Source: Myxocyprinus asiaticus
Lineage: Eukaryota > Chordata > Actinopteri > Cypriniformes > Catostomidae
NCBI RefSeq assembly: GCF_019703515.2
Contig: NC_059362.1
Coordinates: 44,505,826-44,569,825 of the forward strand
DNA: 64,000 nucleotides
Direction: 5' to 3'
Every line of letters starts with the position of its first letter. Position 1 is the stretch's first letter. A program made the position numbers and the translations under genes. Positions 36,662 to 48,200 of this stretch are shown here, piece by piece. Below the pieces are notes generated by a model that had not been told where the DNA came from, did no database searches, and was given only the letters and a program-made list of their open reading frames with translations.

Positions 36662-37276
36662 ACAACGTGAGACATTTTTATTTAATGAAGTTTCAGATTA
36701 GTCATACAGTGGTGTGGCCCCAAAATGTATTAGACACCTGATGAACTCATATGACATTGAATTTTAGTGGATTTATGAAGTCAGTTCCCCTCAGGTGTCC
36801 TAGCAGAGGAACAACAGGTGGAGCTCAACACATATTCAATGAATAAAAAAACAATGTTTCGTTTTACCATTTAAAATCAAACCAAGTTTTATTTGTGAAA
36901 GGTTTTCTTGAAAGTCACTTGATTTTATAATTGTATCTAAAGCAGCAATACACATATATTGTGTTTTTAAGTGTGTCCTAGTGTGTTTACAATAAATGAA
37001 TGAATGAAAGTTTTGCCTATTTTTATCATCAAACTTGAAAGTCAAACTAAAAGCTTTATTGTTTTCACTAATTGTGAACGTGCAGAAAGTCAAACACCTC
37101 ATGACTTCCTGGTTTACGTTCTTCTGAATAACAGTCCTTCAAAAACTGGCTTGGCCTTTTGAAACTAATACACGATGAATGATTTATAAACTGCCATACA
37201 TTCTGTATCTTTACATAATGAGCAACATTACAATATGTTTAATAATTACCAGAAATTGTCGGAACATCTTCAGCAT
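33934..37276 (-). CDS. cox7a2: Cytochrome c oxidase subunit 7A2, mitochondrial (4 exons, complete)
   Basis: Spliced CDS: 37276-37250 (27 nt), 36583-36506 (78), 34918-34834 (85), 33992-33934 (59, with the TGA stop); 82 aa. Intron phases 0, 0, 1. Starts MLKMFRQFL; the mature part contains ENKVPQNQKIFQEANGMPVH, LKGGVGDTVLYRATMGLTVL and GTACVIYELLKAAVPQKKD. Human COX7A2 (83 aa) has FKNKVPEKQKLFQ, LKGGVADALLYRATM and TAYAIYELAVASFPKKQE at the same places. The N-terminus is basic and hydroxylated (CRRQISSSVRRQ), as in a mitochondrial presequence, and one transmembrane helix covers about ATMGLTVLGTACVIYELL. It is a small nuclear-encoded inner-membrane subunit of complex IV. The second in-frame ATG (37267) could also be the start (79 aa). 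Confidence 0.93.
34834..34918 (-). CDS. cox7a2: cox7a2 exon 3 (conserved core)
   Basis: 85 nt: EANGMPVHLKGGVGDTVLYR, then ATMGLTVLG. The LKGG..D..LYRATM block is the hallmark of COX7A family proteins. The acceptor is TGTTTAG and the donor GTATGC. Confidence 0.95.
35094..35439 (+). mobile_element. tRNA-headed SINE, copy 3 (truncated)
   Basis: Begins inside the tRNA-like head (GAGTAAAGACGCTGACCACC) and ends before the usual A-rich tail (TTGAGGCGAGTCACTA). Plus orientation, so antisense to cox7a2, in its intron 2. Confidence 0.85.
35896..36266 (-). mobile_element. tRNA-headed SINE, copy 4
   Basis: Minus orientation, opposite to copy 3 and about 450 bp away. Flanked by a perfect 14-bp duplication, GAATTTCAGCTTTT, at 35882-35895 and 36267-36280. 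Lacks the first bases of the head and has an internal deletion near 36209. Confidence 0.88.
36506..36583 (-). CDS. cox7a2: cox7a2 exon 2 (presequence end and start of the mature protein)
   Basis: 78 nt, 26 codons, VCRRQISSSVRRQ followed by LENKVPQNQKIFQ. The acceptor is TTAATCAG and the donor GTACGT. A second possible acceptor (TCTGCAG, 8 nt further in) would break the frame. A long TG repeat on the coding strand lies just upstream. Confidence 0.9.
36606..36664. repeat. (CA)n microsatellite
   Basis: About 24 CA units with one AAC interruption near the right end. It is (TG)n on the cox7a2 strand and begins 22 bp upstream of the exon 2 acceptor. Confidence 0.97.
37250..37276 (-). CDS. cox7a2: cox7a2 exon 1 (start codon)
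   Basis: Encodes MLKMFRQFL, then the donor GTAATT. Two in-frame ATGs, at 37276 and 37267; I use the first. Homology to human MLRNLLALRQ is short, so this exon rests mainly on its ATG, donor and phase-0 fit to exon 2. Confidence 0.75.
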
Positions 37277-37354
37277 GTGTATAACTGGAAAGTCACGGGA
37301 CAGAAGCGGGAAATGAGAGACGAGTGTGTGACCGCCACCTGCTGTCCAGGAGAG

Positions 37355-37480
37355 GAACTGCTGTTCTTCTTCTTCTTCTTCTTCTTCTTCTTCTTCTTCT
37401 TCTTCGTCTTCTTCTTCTTGTTTTTTTTTTAAATTGGCGGTTCGCATTCTTAGACAGTGCATTACCGCCATCTACTGTGG
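37355..37480. repeat. Dispersed repeat with a (CTT)n tract and GGCGGTT...ACCGCC palindrome
   Basis: TTC/CTT repeat at 37364-37419, then AAATTGGCGGTTCGCATTCT and TGCATTACCGCCATCTACTG, a partly palindromic unit. A related inverted stretch (CAGTAGGTGG...GAATGCGAATCACC...AAGAAGAAG) is at about 55195-55260. Lies about 80 bp upstream of the cox7a2 ATG, in or next to its promoter. The poly-Glu and poly-Leu ORFs here are artefacts of the repeat. Confidence 0.65.
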
Positions 37481-37716
37481 GTAATGGATCAGAGACAGGA
37501 ACTGCCGTTTTATTATATGCACGATTATATTGCTAGCTAGCTAGGTAGTATTTGTAATATAAACCCTCACCCATGTTCAAAAACAAATAAACAAACATGG
37601 TAGTACTATGGTGCATTTTGGTTCTGTTGTATGGAGTTGCAGTAATTTTATTACTTCATCACCATTCACTAACACCTTCCAAAATAGGATCAGAGCTGTT
37701 AGCTAACGGCATGAAT

Positions 37717-38668
37717 CACTGTGTATCAATTTTTCTTTTTTTTCCTCTGGGTAGTAAGTGTTATTTCCTAATTGCTTATGCCTCAAATGTATAGAAAATG
37801 GCTATTATTCCCCACAAACTTTGCTTTTGTGACCAGGCCAGTGATATTTTGAAATGTACCTATGTCCAATGAGAAAACAGCTTTTCATTCACATAAAGTC
37901 AGAAAAAAACAACAACATATGAATCCAAATTAATATGTGTTTATACTAAAGTAATATTCAAAGCCGTGCTGGTCCATAATGGTAACAAGTACCTGTCTCT
38001 TCCCCTGGCTCACTCGGCGCACCTCAAAGAGGATTACAACAGCATCAAGACCTTGCTGGACACCTTGAAGTATGATGTGTACGGCTGGGAGGTCATAGGA
38101 GACTTCAAAATGGTGGCATTCCTGATGGGTCTCCAAGGCGGTTTCACCAAGTTTCCCTGCTGTCTTTGCCTTTGGGACAGCAGGGACACCAAGGCGCACT
38201 ACCACAGGCAGGACTGGCCACAGTGGACCGAGTTCTCTGTGAGGAGGAACGACGTCAAGCGGGAGCCACTGGTGGACCCCCGGAAGGTGCTGATGCCACC
38301 ATTGCACATCAAATTGGGCCATAAGAAACAATTTGTCAGAGCTCTAGATAAGCAGTCGGCAGCCTTCAAGTACCTTCAAGACTTCTTCCCTAAGCTGTCT
38401 GAGGCAAAGGTCAAAGCCGGTGTCTTCGTTGGACCACAGATAAAGAAGGATTTTGGATTCAAATGTTGTTGTTTTTCTGACTTTATATGAACAAAAAGAC
38501 ACAAATTCGCCCTTTTTCTCATTGGAAATAGGTACATTTTAAAATATCACTGTCCTGGTCACAAAAGCAAAGTTTGTGGGGAATAATAGCCATTTTCTAT
38601 ACTTTTGTGGCATAAGCAATTAGGAAATAACACTTACTACCCAGGAACAAAAATTGTGTTACATAGTG
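37717..38668. mobile_element. Non-autonomous DNA element with ~215-bp terminal inverted repeats and a captured or residual ORF
   Basis: Left repeat 37717-37930 and right repeat 38450-38668 are inverted copies. CACTGTGTATCAATTTTT faces CACTATGTAACACAATTTTT; shared inner landmarks are GGGTAGTAAGTGTTATTTCC, AATTGCTTATGCC, ACAAACTTTGCTTTTGTGAC and AAAGTCAGAAAAA. The 519-bp middle is GC-richer and coding-like. No clear target-site duplication was found, so the superfamily is open. Intergenic, between cox7a2 and filip1. Confidence 0.85.
37936..38490 (+). pseudogene. Fragment of a repeat-associated protein with a Cys/His cluster
   Basis: Open frame running into both inverted repeats. Readable parts include VLVHNGNKYLSLPLAHSAHL, YGWEVIGDFKMVAFLMGLQG, FPCCLCLWDSRDTKAHYHRQ and KVKAGVFVGPQIKK. 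The CxxC...HxH cluster looks like a zinc site. No methionine start in context, and the last ~14 residues (DFGFKCCCFSDFI) come from the right inverted repeat, so this is a truncated internal piece. I recall very similar proteins in many fish and invertebrate genomes that behave as repeats, but cannot name the family. Confidence 0.6.
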
Positions 38669-38785
38669 TAATAATTAATTATCATATTCGAATATGCAAA
38701 TGCATCTTAATTTACATCTGTGTTCTTGAAACTCAACAACAAGGGATCGGTTGTTGAAAAGTCCTTTCCTTTTTTGTTTTTGTCT

Positions 38786-39327
38786 TTAAAGGTGCACTCA
38801 GTAACTTTTTTGCCCATTGTACAAAGGGGCCTCAGTTTGTTCCTGGGAGGCAGCAGATACCCAAACCCACCCCCTCATCCTAAACCTAACCATATGGAGC
38901 CTGTAAGGCTGAGTACCCTTCAAGGAACAACCAGAGGCACCTTTCTCCCATCGCAAAATTTTGTCTTCGTGTAATCTTGTACTTACACTGACACCTCGCG
39001 GCTTGAATGCAGCAGCATCATTTAAAATCAATCTAATTTAGTATTCGCAGTCAGCCATGATTACTTTAATCAATGAATGAAAGTGTCAAATAACAGGACG
39101 GTTAGGCCTACTGAGATTAAGAGAGTAGTATTCGGCTGGTCATGTGATTCTAACATGGCAACCCCCATGTGCAGACCCTCTCCATGTAGAATAAGGTTAC
39201 TGATATGACCGGAATCTTCATTTTAATGTGAGTGCTCATGATTTCCTACATGTATTGCAAAATTACAATTTATGTCTTTAGGAGTTCAACTTTTTAATGA
39301 GGAAAAAATTACTGAGTGCACCTTTAA
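38786..39327. mobile_element. MITE with TTAAAGGTGCACTCAGTAA ends
   Basis: About 540 bp bounded by TTAAAGGTGCACTCAGTAAC and its inverse TTACTGAGTGCACCTTTAA. The segment around 39185-39275 recurs inverted at about 50495-50580. No transposase. Confidence 0.8.
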
Positions 39328-39996
39328 GATACCCATCTTAATTTAAACACACATACGGTTATAGTCTTCATAAATGGAATCTCAAAGTAAAATTTGCTTA
39401 CAGTGCTTCAATTTTGTACAAAGCACCACTTTAGCTATAACACGGCATGATAAGACTGATGTTCTCATGCAGATGTATTTGTCTCTAAAATGTAATAGCT
39501 TGGTGCAGATAATAACACACCTAGACGCACACTCAAAGTGAGAGATTACACCGCATTTACAAAGATCAGATGATATGCACTATTAAAATTAAAGTGCAGA
39601 TTCTCATTAAAGGCCTTTGTAGTTCACTATTCTGTGTGGTTAATAGCTTTATTCATATACCTGACTGAATGTATCATGCACATTATCAAAAGATGAGCCT
39701 TTTTGAGAATATTGTAATTCATTTTAAGGCTTTATATTTATTGTAACACATCAGTGCCATTAGCAAAGGAATTCTTCATAAATGATCCCTGATCATGAAA
39801 CTTTTAGCAAACACTTTATTTAATATTAGACCAGTCAACATGAAACAGTGTTCGCAACAAGTTATGAAATAGTATATTCAACAAGAAAATAATGTAGGCC
39901 GGGATTTGATTTTATCTATCAGGAACTGATTGGATTGTGAAAAGTGGGCATACCATAATGGAGACAGGACTGGAATTTGCAGTGGCTTGTGGAGGA

Positions 39997-40479
39997 CACG
40001 AATGAGCGATACTACATATTTTCTTTTCGATACCGATACAAGTACTTTTTTTGCAATTACTGAGGATACTATTGGTAATTTTATCCATTTAACGTTAGAC
40101 TATTTTTGAAAGCCATCTTTTTTTTTTATTCATAGGCCAAAATCACAAATGATCAGACATTTATTATTGTTTATCATTTGTTAGCTTTATAACAAATTAT
40201 AATATGCATTTATAAGAAATGAGCGCTTGTGTGTTTTGGCATTACTGCGCATTAAGAGCCAAAGAGGAAATCGATCAAATCATCCTATTTGCTTATCTAC
40301 TGTAGTTCATTTATTGTCACTTTGAATCTTATTAAACACAATAAGTGTTAATAAATAAATAATAAAATTACTCATTATTAAAATCATTTAGTATCCATAT
40401 TTTGTGTGATTATTGATCATCTGGATACAGCATAAGTACTGGAAATATTGTAACTTTAGTATCGATCTGCTCATCCCTA
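39997..40479. mobile_element. hAT-like MITE (GATGAGC ends)
   Basis: The right end GCTCATCCCTA is inverted against a worn left end CACGAATGAGC. Flanked by GTGGAGGA (39989-39996) and GTGGAGAA (40480-40487), a 7/8 match to an 8-bp duplication. Contains GATACCGATACAAGTAC and the matching inverse TTTAGTATCGATC. Confidence 0.65.
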
Positions 40480-40487
40480 GTGGAGAA

Positions 40488-41670
40488 CTACAAATACTGA
40501 AACATCACCAGTACCAGACCGGCACACACTTTTGAGGAGGCTTTTGGACGTGGAAACTGAAGGTCAAGTTCACCCTAATAAATAGGATCCATTTTGATTT
40601 CACGTTGACTTCAATCAAATATGTTCTGTCTCATTGAAGCAATTCATCTTATAATACATAAAAAAAAAAAAAAATCTGGGTGTCTCATTCTCAAACACTG
40701 CAACTTTTCATTTGGATCTCAAAATCATAACTTTTCTTTCTCTATCCTTCTTTACTGGCATCCAGTGTTCGACAGTCTCCTGTCTGTCTCAATGTCTGTA
40801 ATCATAGACTGTGGTGCATATACAGTATTCCACCAGACTACAGATCTTTGTGCTTCTTTAACCCCGTTTGATACATCTGCAACCCATTCTGTCCGTGCCA
40901 TAGTTTCCAGGGCTCACTGTCACCTCAGGTGTGGAGGTAGATTATAGTGAAGCAGGAGCACATCTGAATTAAATTCTCAGCACGGCTCTCGATTCACATG
41001 GAGCCAACATTCTCTGTGGATGAAAACAGGGAAAGTGAGTTTATACCGAAACACCATAGAAATGATCTCTTCAAATCCAGGGCTGACTTCATGGAAATAA
41101 TCTGTTTTAAATTCTTGTAAGTGCTTTCGAGCAGCCAAGATCACGCATGGTGAAAATATTTTATGATGGTTTTCTGGGAATCTGAGCTTTATATGTCATT
41201 AATGAGTGGTGTCATTAGCAAGCCTTAAAATGGAATTTAATGTAAGTCTATGTTATATGAGCTTAACTTGCATTGAATCCAGAATATTACATATCATTTT
41301 AGGAATAATATCAAATTCCTTCATGGTCAGGACCTTCCACAATGGGTCGTCTATACATTCATGTCAAAGTCTGTTAATCAATGAGTATTTAATGATGCAG
41401 GTCTGGCAGAGTTTAACCAATAAACATGCTTTACTTATAGCAATATGTTATAAATGGTTATTCACACATTATGGAGGTTTCCTGATCTATATCCCGTGTT
41501 TCTAACAAGATAATTGTATACTGAACCTATCAATTATAGTGAACTTAATAAATAATATTTCTGTGTGTCTGAGATGCAGCCTGGCAGGTGGTGCACTTGA
41601 TCTGACAAAAATATAAATACAAAAAATATATACAAATTATATTTCAGATTCTGAAGACAGAAAATATATA
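40488..41670. other. Intergenic DNA between cox7a2 and filip1, no gene seen
   Basis: No exon-like signal, in particular none resembling TMEM30A, which sits here in human. Short ORFs only. Confidence 0.6.
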
Positions 41671-41674
41671 TATA

Positions 41675-41680
41675 TTTATT
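41675..41680 (-). terminator. Polyadenylation signal AATAAA for filip1
   Basis: AATAAA on the minus strand about 380 nt after the stop codon, followed by AT-rich sequence. Other AATAAA-like hexamers exist nearby, so the exact 3' end is uncertain. Confidence 0.45.
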
Positions 41681-42059
41681 TAGTGGAATCACAAAAGAGA
41701 CATTCTGTGACATTTGATACAATATATTTGCAGCCCCTATGAAACCTCCACAAGCAGTTTTATAAAATAAAACATTAGTGAAATGGTAAATGGAAAATAA
41801 ATATGAATGGAAAAAACAGGGTTAGTGAAATTGTGCTCTAGCAGAAAAAAAAACAAACGTGCACAAATCTGTCACTTAGAGTTTTAACCATAAATCTGTA
41901 CATATGGATCATTTGACATACAATATTTACAATACAAATACAGTATAATAATGTTTCTCAATACAAACAATTGCTTTGTTTTGCATTGCAGATTATTTCA
42001 GATTTCATTCAGTTCTGTAATGCCTAGACTAATTCCAGTGCCGCATTAATGAGTCGATC

Positions 42060-42239
42060 TCAGCTCTTTCCTCCAGCTGTAGAGCTGCAAACTGCAGTTT
42101 TCCTCAGTTCAATTTTCATAGACTGGCTCTCAGAGCGTGACGCCGTGGACGGACCTAAGACCACTTTCCCTGTTTTCATACCTTTTGACATGGGGATTCG
42201 TGTTGCCGTGGAGCGAGGTGACGGCACATCCGTTCCATG
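42060..42239 (-). CDS. filip1: filip1 last coding exon
   Basis: 180 nt: [59 protein letters not shown], stop. Human FILIP1 ends with [16 protein letters not shown]...QSMKIELKKSAASSTTSLGG. Identified from homology and the acceptor TTTTTCCAG. Confidence 0.93.
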   Translation of the reverse strand, partial: HGTDVPSPRSTATRIPMSKGMKTGKVVLGPSTASRSESQSMKIELRKTAVCSSTAGGKS

Positions 42240-45200
42240 CTGGAAAAAGACAAGTTAAATATTATAGTATATTCTAAATAAATAATAAAATAAAAAATAA
42301 ACCAGGACAGGTTTGGCCATCTTATAAAATAAAATAATACAGGACAGGTGAGGAACTCATACACAACCCTTTAACATTTTTACATTTTATGCATTTGGCA
42401 GACGCTTTTATCCAAAGCGACTTACAGTGCACTTATTACAGGGACAATTCCCCCAGAGCAACCTGGAGTTAAGTGCCTTGCTCAAGGACACAATGGTGGT
42501 GGCTGTGGGGATTGAACCAGCAACTTCTTCAGATTACTAGTTATGTGCTTTAGCCCACTACGCCACCACCACTTTAACTGTAACTGCTTCCTCTGGGTCT
42601 TAAGATTGGCATTTAATTTAGTAGGTATTGCTAGGCAAGGATAGGCAGGTTAACCCAGTGGTGGTCACACATAATTCTAAATGGTGGGTAGATAATTCAG
42701 GCCAAATTTGTAACCAGTTAAACAAATGGGAGGTTTGTCAGTTGGTGCCACAATCTCAAGGATTTTCTTGACAAGCTTTCTTGGGTGAGACTTGCATGTC
42801 AGTACATTCCAGTGTTATTTAGCGACCATAAATAATGTAGAGAATGTATCGGATTCATCTATACCTTGAAAGAGAGCTATCTAGGGAGCAGACACCCCCT
42901 GATATCATTTTGAAACATTTCAGAAGCAGCTGTAATATAGAAGATTGAATATGATACTTTTGGTTTTAGTGACAAAAAAATCTGATAGTTAATTTTTAAA
43001 ATGACCATTTTTGGTCAATGTCTAAGAGGCCATTCACACCGAACGCATTTTTACTTCTGACTGCGCTGTTATATAATTATTTATATATGTATGTAAACAT
43101 GCACTAGATGGACATATTTGACTTGAACATCTTACACAGGAGTGCCATGATTTTCAGATGCCATGTCAGTTCATGAAAAACCTCAACTTTTAAAAACATG
43201 TCTTGAGACACATGCATTCGTTCTATTTGTTGTGCTGCATCTAAGTTTTTTTAGCACAAAAATGTGTTTGATCTGAGCGGCCCCTAATAAAGTATATATC
43301 CAAAATCTCTATTGACAATGTTTCTATCACAGCATTACACACTTCTAAATGCATAACAGAGGGACACGAGGCAAAATATAATGTCTGGTACTCACTACAG
43401 ATTGAGTCGATCTTGAAGGGGCAGAGGTGATAGGGGTAATTGTAATGCTGCTGGTTACTTTGCCCTGGGTTGAGTTACCCTGTCGAAGAGAGCGCACAAC
43501 TGTTCCTGTAGACATCTCTGAACTAACACCTTTAGGCCAAACCGTTACTGTTCCACTTCTGTCATCCTGAGGTTTCTTGAACCCAGGTGATCCCAGATGG
43601 ATATGGATCTTGTTGTCTTCTGTGGTGATAATATTGGAGTTGTATTTCCGGATGGGCAATGGAACGGTCTGCTTTTCAGGGGTCAACTTAAACACAGCCC
43701 TTCCCATGGTCAAATCTTGGGGTTCTGGAGACGCACACGCCTGGGAGACTGGCACTGCGCTAACAGTGATGATGGACAGAGGTGAAGTAGGATGTTCTTT
43801 GCCTTTTTCTGGAGATTTAGCTCTGGAGATGGTCGTAATAGTGACTGGAGACTTTGCTCTTTCAGGTCCAGTTGTCCCTTCATTGGCCTTGGACTTTGGC
43901 AGCATAGAAGAAGGAACGATTGTTATGCGTGGTTTCTGGAGTCCAAGAGTTGGTATGATAGTGGTGCTGGAGAAGAAGTCCTCAGCACATGGGCTGGTGA
44001 TCTCCAATCTAGCCGTGCTGTTTTGATAGTTTGGAGTCACCTTAATATGGAGTGGCTGACCGGTTTTCTGAGACATGGATAGTTCTGGTGATGATGGCAA
44101 TGTTGTTCCGTTGACCTGTTGGTTTGTTTGGTCCGAGGGACGTTCCTGTGTGATAGTTACGGCATCTTTCTTTTTCATCCAAGGGCTCCATGATTTTCTC
44201 ATCCCCAACTCTGCAGCTGCCGGTGGATAACGGTCCAGAACTGTTGGTTTCTTGAGACCTTTTTGTCTCAAATTGCTCATGATATGATTTTCCTCCAGAA
44301 CAGACTTCTGGATGAACACAGCTGGAGTCTCATACTCCATGTGTTGACTGATATCTCCATCAGTCTGGACTGCAGTAGAAGCCACAGGAACGTCCACAAT
44401 TCTTCTTCCATTCATGCTAGGTCTCAGGGCACGGCTGTAGCGTTTAGTGGATTCCAGCTCTGTGGTTAGTTTGAGAAATTCTTGACTCATGTTTTTATTT
44501 TTATCCTCCTCTTCAAAAAACCTCTGTTGGAGAAATGTGTAGTCTACTTGAAGCTGTGACAGCTGATCCTCCTTGTTCATGAGCTCATGAATCTTCTCCT
44601 TTAGAGCTTGGACATCGGCCTGAAGATCTCTTGTTTTGGCCTCTTCTATCTTGCAACGTAGTCTCAACTCAGCTTCTTGGCTTACCAACTCTCCTTTTTC
44701 TATGGCCTTGTTCTTGGTGATCTGCATCTTCATTTCTTCCAGAAGTTGTGACAGTGCATTGGCTTTGTCTTGCTCGGTTCTAAACTTCTTCTCGAGCAGG
44801 TCATACTCGTCCTCTGTCTTCAACAAATCGCCCTCCACAACCTCAAGCCTTTTCAGGCGGTTCCTGAGTCTCTCGATCTCCCGTGTGAGTTCCTTTACCT
44901 TGTTGTCCTCATCAGGATATCCAACCTTGTCCATATAAACTCTGTTTCTAGAAGATTCACATTCTGCCTCCACTTTCTCGTCCATTTTACTTTGCATCTG
45001 ACCTATCTTTGCACTCAGATCCTTCCTTTTCTCTTCTTCACTTGCAAGTTTAGACTTCAGGTCCTCTTTTTCCTTGGTTAGGGTGGATACTTTCATCTCC
45101 ATCTCTGACTTCAGTTTAAGAAACTTTTTACTCTCCTCAATTAGCTTTTCCGTCACCACCATGACTTTGCACTGCTCAGCTTTAAACAGTTTGTTTATCT

Positions 45201-48200
45201 CTTCACTTTTCTGCTCCTCCTGTTTGATTCGTTCTGCCATGTTCTTTCTCTCATCCATTAGGATCACTGTGAATGACTTTAGTTTTGTCAAGTCGTCCTT
45301 TACACTCATCTCAGCCTTTTCCAGTCTTGTCTCCGAGCACTCAAGTTCTTTTATTTGGTTTTTAACTGATTCTAGCTCGCAAACTAAGTTCTTCATCAAG
45401 GATCTTTCTCTCTCTAGGTTGGTGTGAAGCTGAGCACACTCTGATTTGCTCACATTAAAAGCTCCCTCCAGTTTCTCCAGGATCATCATCCTCTTCTGCA
45501 GTTTCTCCACCTCCAGTTTCAGCTCACAACTGTGGTTCTCCTCATCTTGAAGTCTCCTCTTTAGCTCCTTGCACTGTGCCTCAGTTTTCATGATCTCCTC
45601 GTCCTTGCCCTCCATCTCCAACACTCTCTTCCGAAGATTCTCCAGCTCAGCCATGAGGCTGGAGTTTCCACACTCCCCTCTGCTTATCTTTTCGCGAAGG
45701 TCTTGCAGGTCCTCCTCACATTTCTGCTGTTTACGATTGGTCTCCTCCAGCTCCTCAATCCTGCGTGACAGGCTTGCCAGCTTCAGACGCAGCTGTCGGC
45801 TCTCAGAATCCTGTTTGGCAAGTTTGGCGGTCATCTCCTCATGTTCCTGTACAAATCTGGAGGTCTTATGCTCTAGGTCCAGCTCCAACCTCTGGATCTT
45901 CTGGCTGTCTTCTTTAGCTTTGCTGTTGGCGATCTCAAGCTGTTGTTCCCTTTCATGAAGCTTCTTGTTGAGGCCCTGGATCTTCTGTTTCTGCTGGTCA
46001 ATCTGCTCAATATGAAGCTGCCTTTCATCCACCAGCATGAGTGCAAATGATTTCAGGTTGACCAGCTCCTCATGAATTTTCTCAAGACGTTTGCTGTGAT
46101 CCTTGTCCTTGCGAGCCTGGTACGCCTTCTCTTGTTCCAACAGTCTCTTGAGTCTGGTGAAAATAAAGAAGATTGGAGATTGAAGCTGGTTTATTTTCAT
46201 TCACAATAAAGGTCAAATCATTTCATTCATAGAAACTCCCATTAAAGATTATCAGTAACAATAAACATAAAATCACAAACAACATCAACCATGTAGTATG
46301 TTCAAATATTATATAAAATAACTCTGTAAGCTGATGTGTGTAATGTTTTCAATATTAAAATTATTTCTCATATCCCAGCTTAATGAGCAGAATTAACAAT
46401 AAGTAAGCCATTTGTAGATTGATTTCACCTAAAAGTGTAACACTGTGGCACTATCCAAACATTTTTTTTTATTTGAGCAACCTATCCAGCCCAACACAGC
46501 AACACTGAATTAATCAATGGTATGACTTTAAGGGGGGACTCTGTTTGTCCAACCAATGAAAGAAAGTGGGATTTTTCTGGAATCTTGTTTAAAAAACAGT
46601 GATTATTTTTGCAGTTTCATTAGGTGGCTGTACTGGAGCAGAAATTACACAAATTTAAATTTTAACACAATGACAAATTTAGTGTTGTGATGGGGAAACT
46701 GCCGTTTACAACATTTTGCTTTCCCAGGAGAGTATGAAAAGATTCTAATTGAGAGCTATATGGTTATGAGGAAATATAATATGAGAAGACAAGCATGATA
46801 GTTGGGAGAACAAAGAAAGGGGGTCGCATCAGTGACTGAACGCTTCTGTGATTTTCTCTGACAGTAGTTACGGCGCATTTCACGCTTGCATGAGCAGAGC
46901 ATTTTAATAGCTTACGAGCAGCTTGGCACGTCAGCGGGGAAAAGTTCCCACCTGGCAAAAAGTCCACTAGCACATCACAAGAGCTGAATTTGTGCCAAGA
47001 AAGACACTTGAAGAAAAGCCAATGATGCTGGGTAATGCTTACACTAATCTAGTTCTGTGGGAGTCTCTGTGCTTAAAGCAACATGTCCTTTGCAAAATAA
47101 GAGCCAGACTCTGCTAAGAGGTTAAATTCCATTATCTCATTTCCTTACACTTTTAAACATGCACAGTTGAGAATTTTTACAGTACTTACACACTATTACA
47201 AATGCAAGTTTCTTGCAGCACAATCAAGAATGAGTCTGTCGGTTAAACTTTCCCAATTTGCATTCACTTCAAACTGTTTTCAAACTCACCAACTAGCTGG
47301 GAAACAGTCCAGGTAGGTCCATGCCTAACGTGTTTTGAAGTGCACAGCTTATGTTAGTCTGCAGAGACACTCACAGCATCAATGAAAGTTTACCTGGATT
47401 AGCCATCACATTCCAAACATATCATCCAGTCACCAGTGAAAGATGAATGTGATGTGAAACAGTACTGCCCCACTTACTGTTGATATCATCCTCCAACACA
47501 AAACTGTTCTGCCCTTGTTCAGGCAAAAGAGGAGGAGCCAATAGAGAGCTTTTCATACACTCTTTCTCAGCTTTCCTCTCCTTTTCTTTTCAGAGACTGA
47601 ATTCAAGACATTGTTTTAGGAAACAGTCAATTAGACTACTGGCCAATGCACTAAATGGCAAGTATCATTTCAAGGGTCATCTTTCCATTTCACATGATTA
47701 AAGTGTCCAAAATGACCCAATTACTTCCTTTCTCACTTGCAATCCAGTGTTCCCATGGGAACGGACAACAATGCGAGGGAGAAGTTTTGTTTTGTGAGAA
47801 CAATGTCATAGTCTTTCTCTCTCTCTCTCGGGTAAGCTATAGTCCTGTCACTCAGAAATGTACAGAGGAAGCAAATCGAACAAAAAATACAGAAATAAAA
47901 AGAAATATTGAAACTTAGAGGACACCGACAGATTATGCCCTTTAATAAAATGTGTATAAACTGTTTGGCTGATGGGAAAGTGTAGGGTACTGCTAATTAA
48001 ATAAATATTTGAAAATAGACCAAATAATTTCATTATTGTATATTACTGATATGGTTGGCATGCTCAGAGTTTGATGACAGCTGGGAAAATCTTCTGAAAA
48101 TGTCTCATGTTGACATCAGATCTGCTGTGACATGTGGAACGAATGGCTTGTAAATCATAAATCATGTGAATGGTGATAGAACGACATCATCATTTGGTAC

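Noticed and set aside
36601..36664. A CRISPR-like or other spaced repeat array
   Set aside because: It is a plain dinucleotide microsatellite with no spacers; no CRISPR array occurs in the window.
37211..37471. Small ORFs with poly-Glu, poly-Leu or poly-Phe
   Set aside because: They are translations of the CTT/GAA microsatellite and have no conserved context.
40621..40947. A 108-codon plus ORF between cox7a2 and filip1
   Set aside because: Starts in a poly-A run, has no recognisable domain and no splice sites in phase; not TMEM30A-like.
43577..45958. Plus-strand ORFs up to 149 codons opposite filip1 exon 4
   Set aside because: They are antisense shadows of the long minus-strand coding exon, with no homology or splice support.
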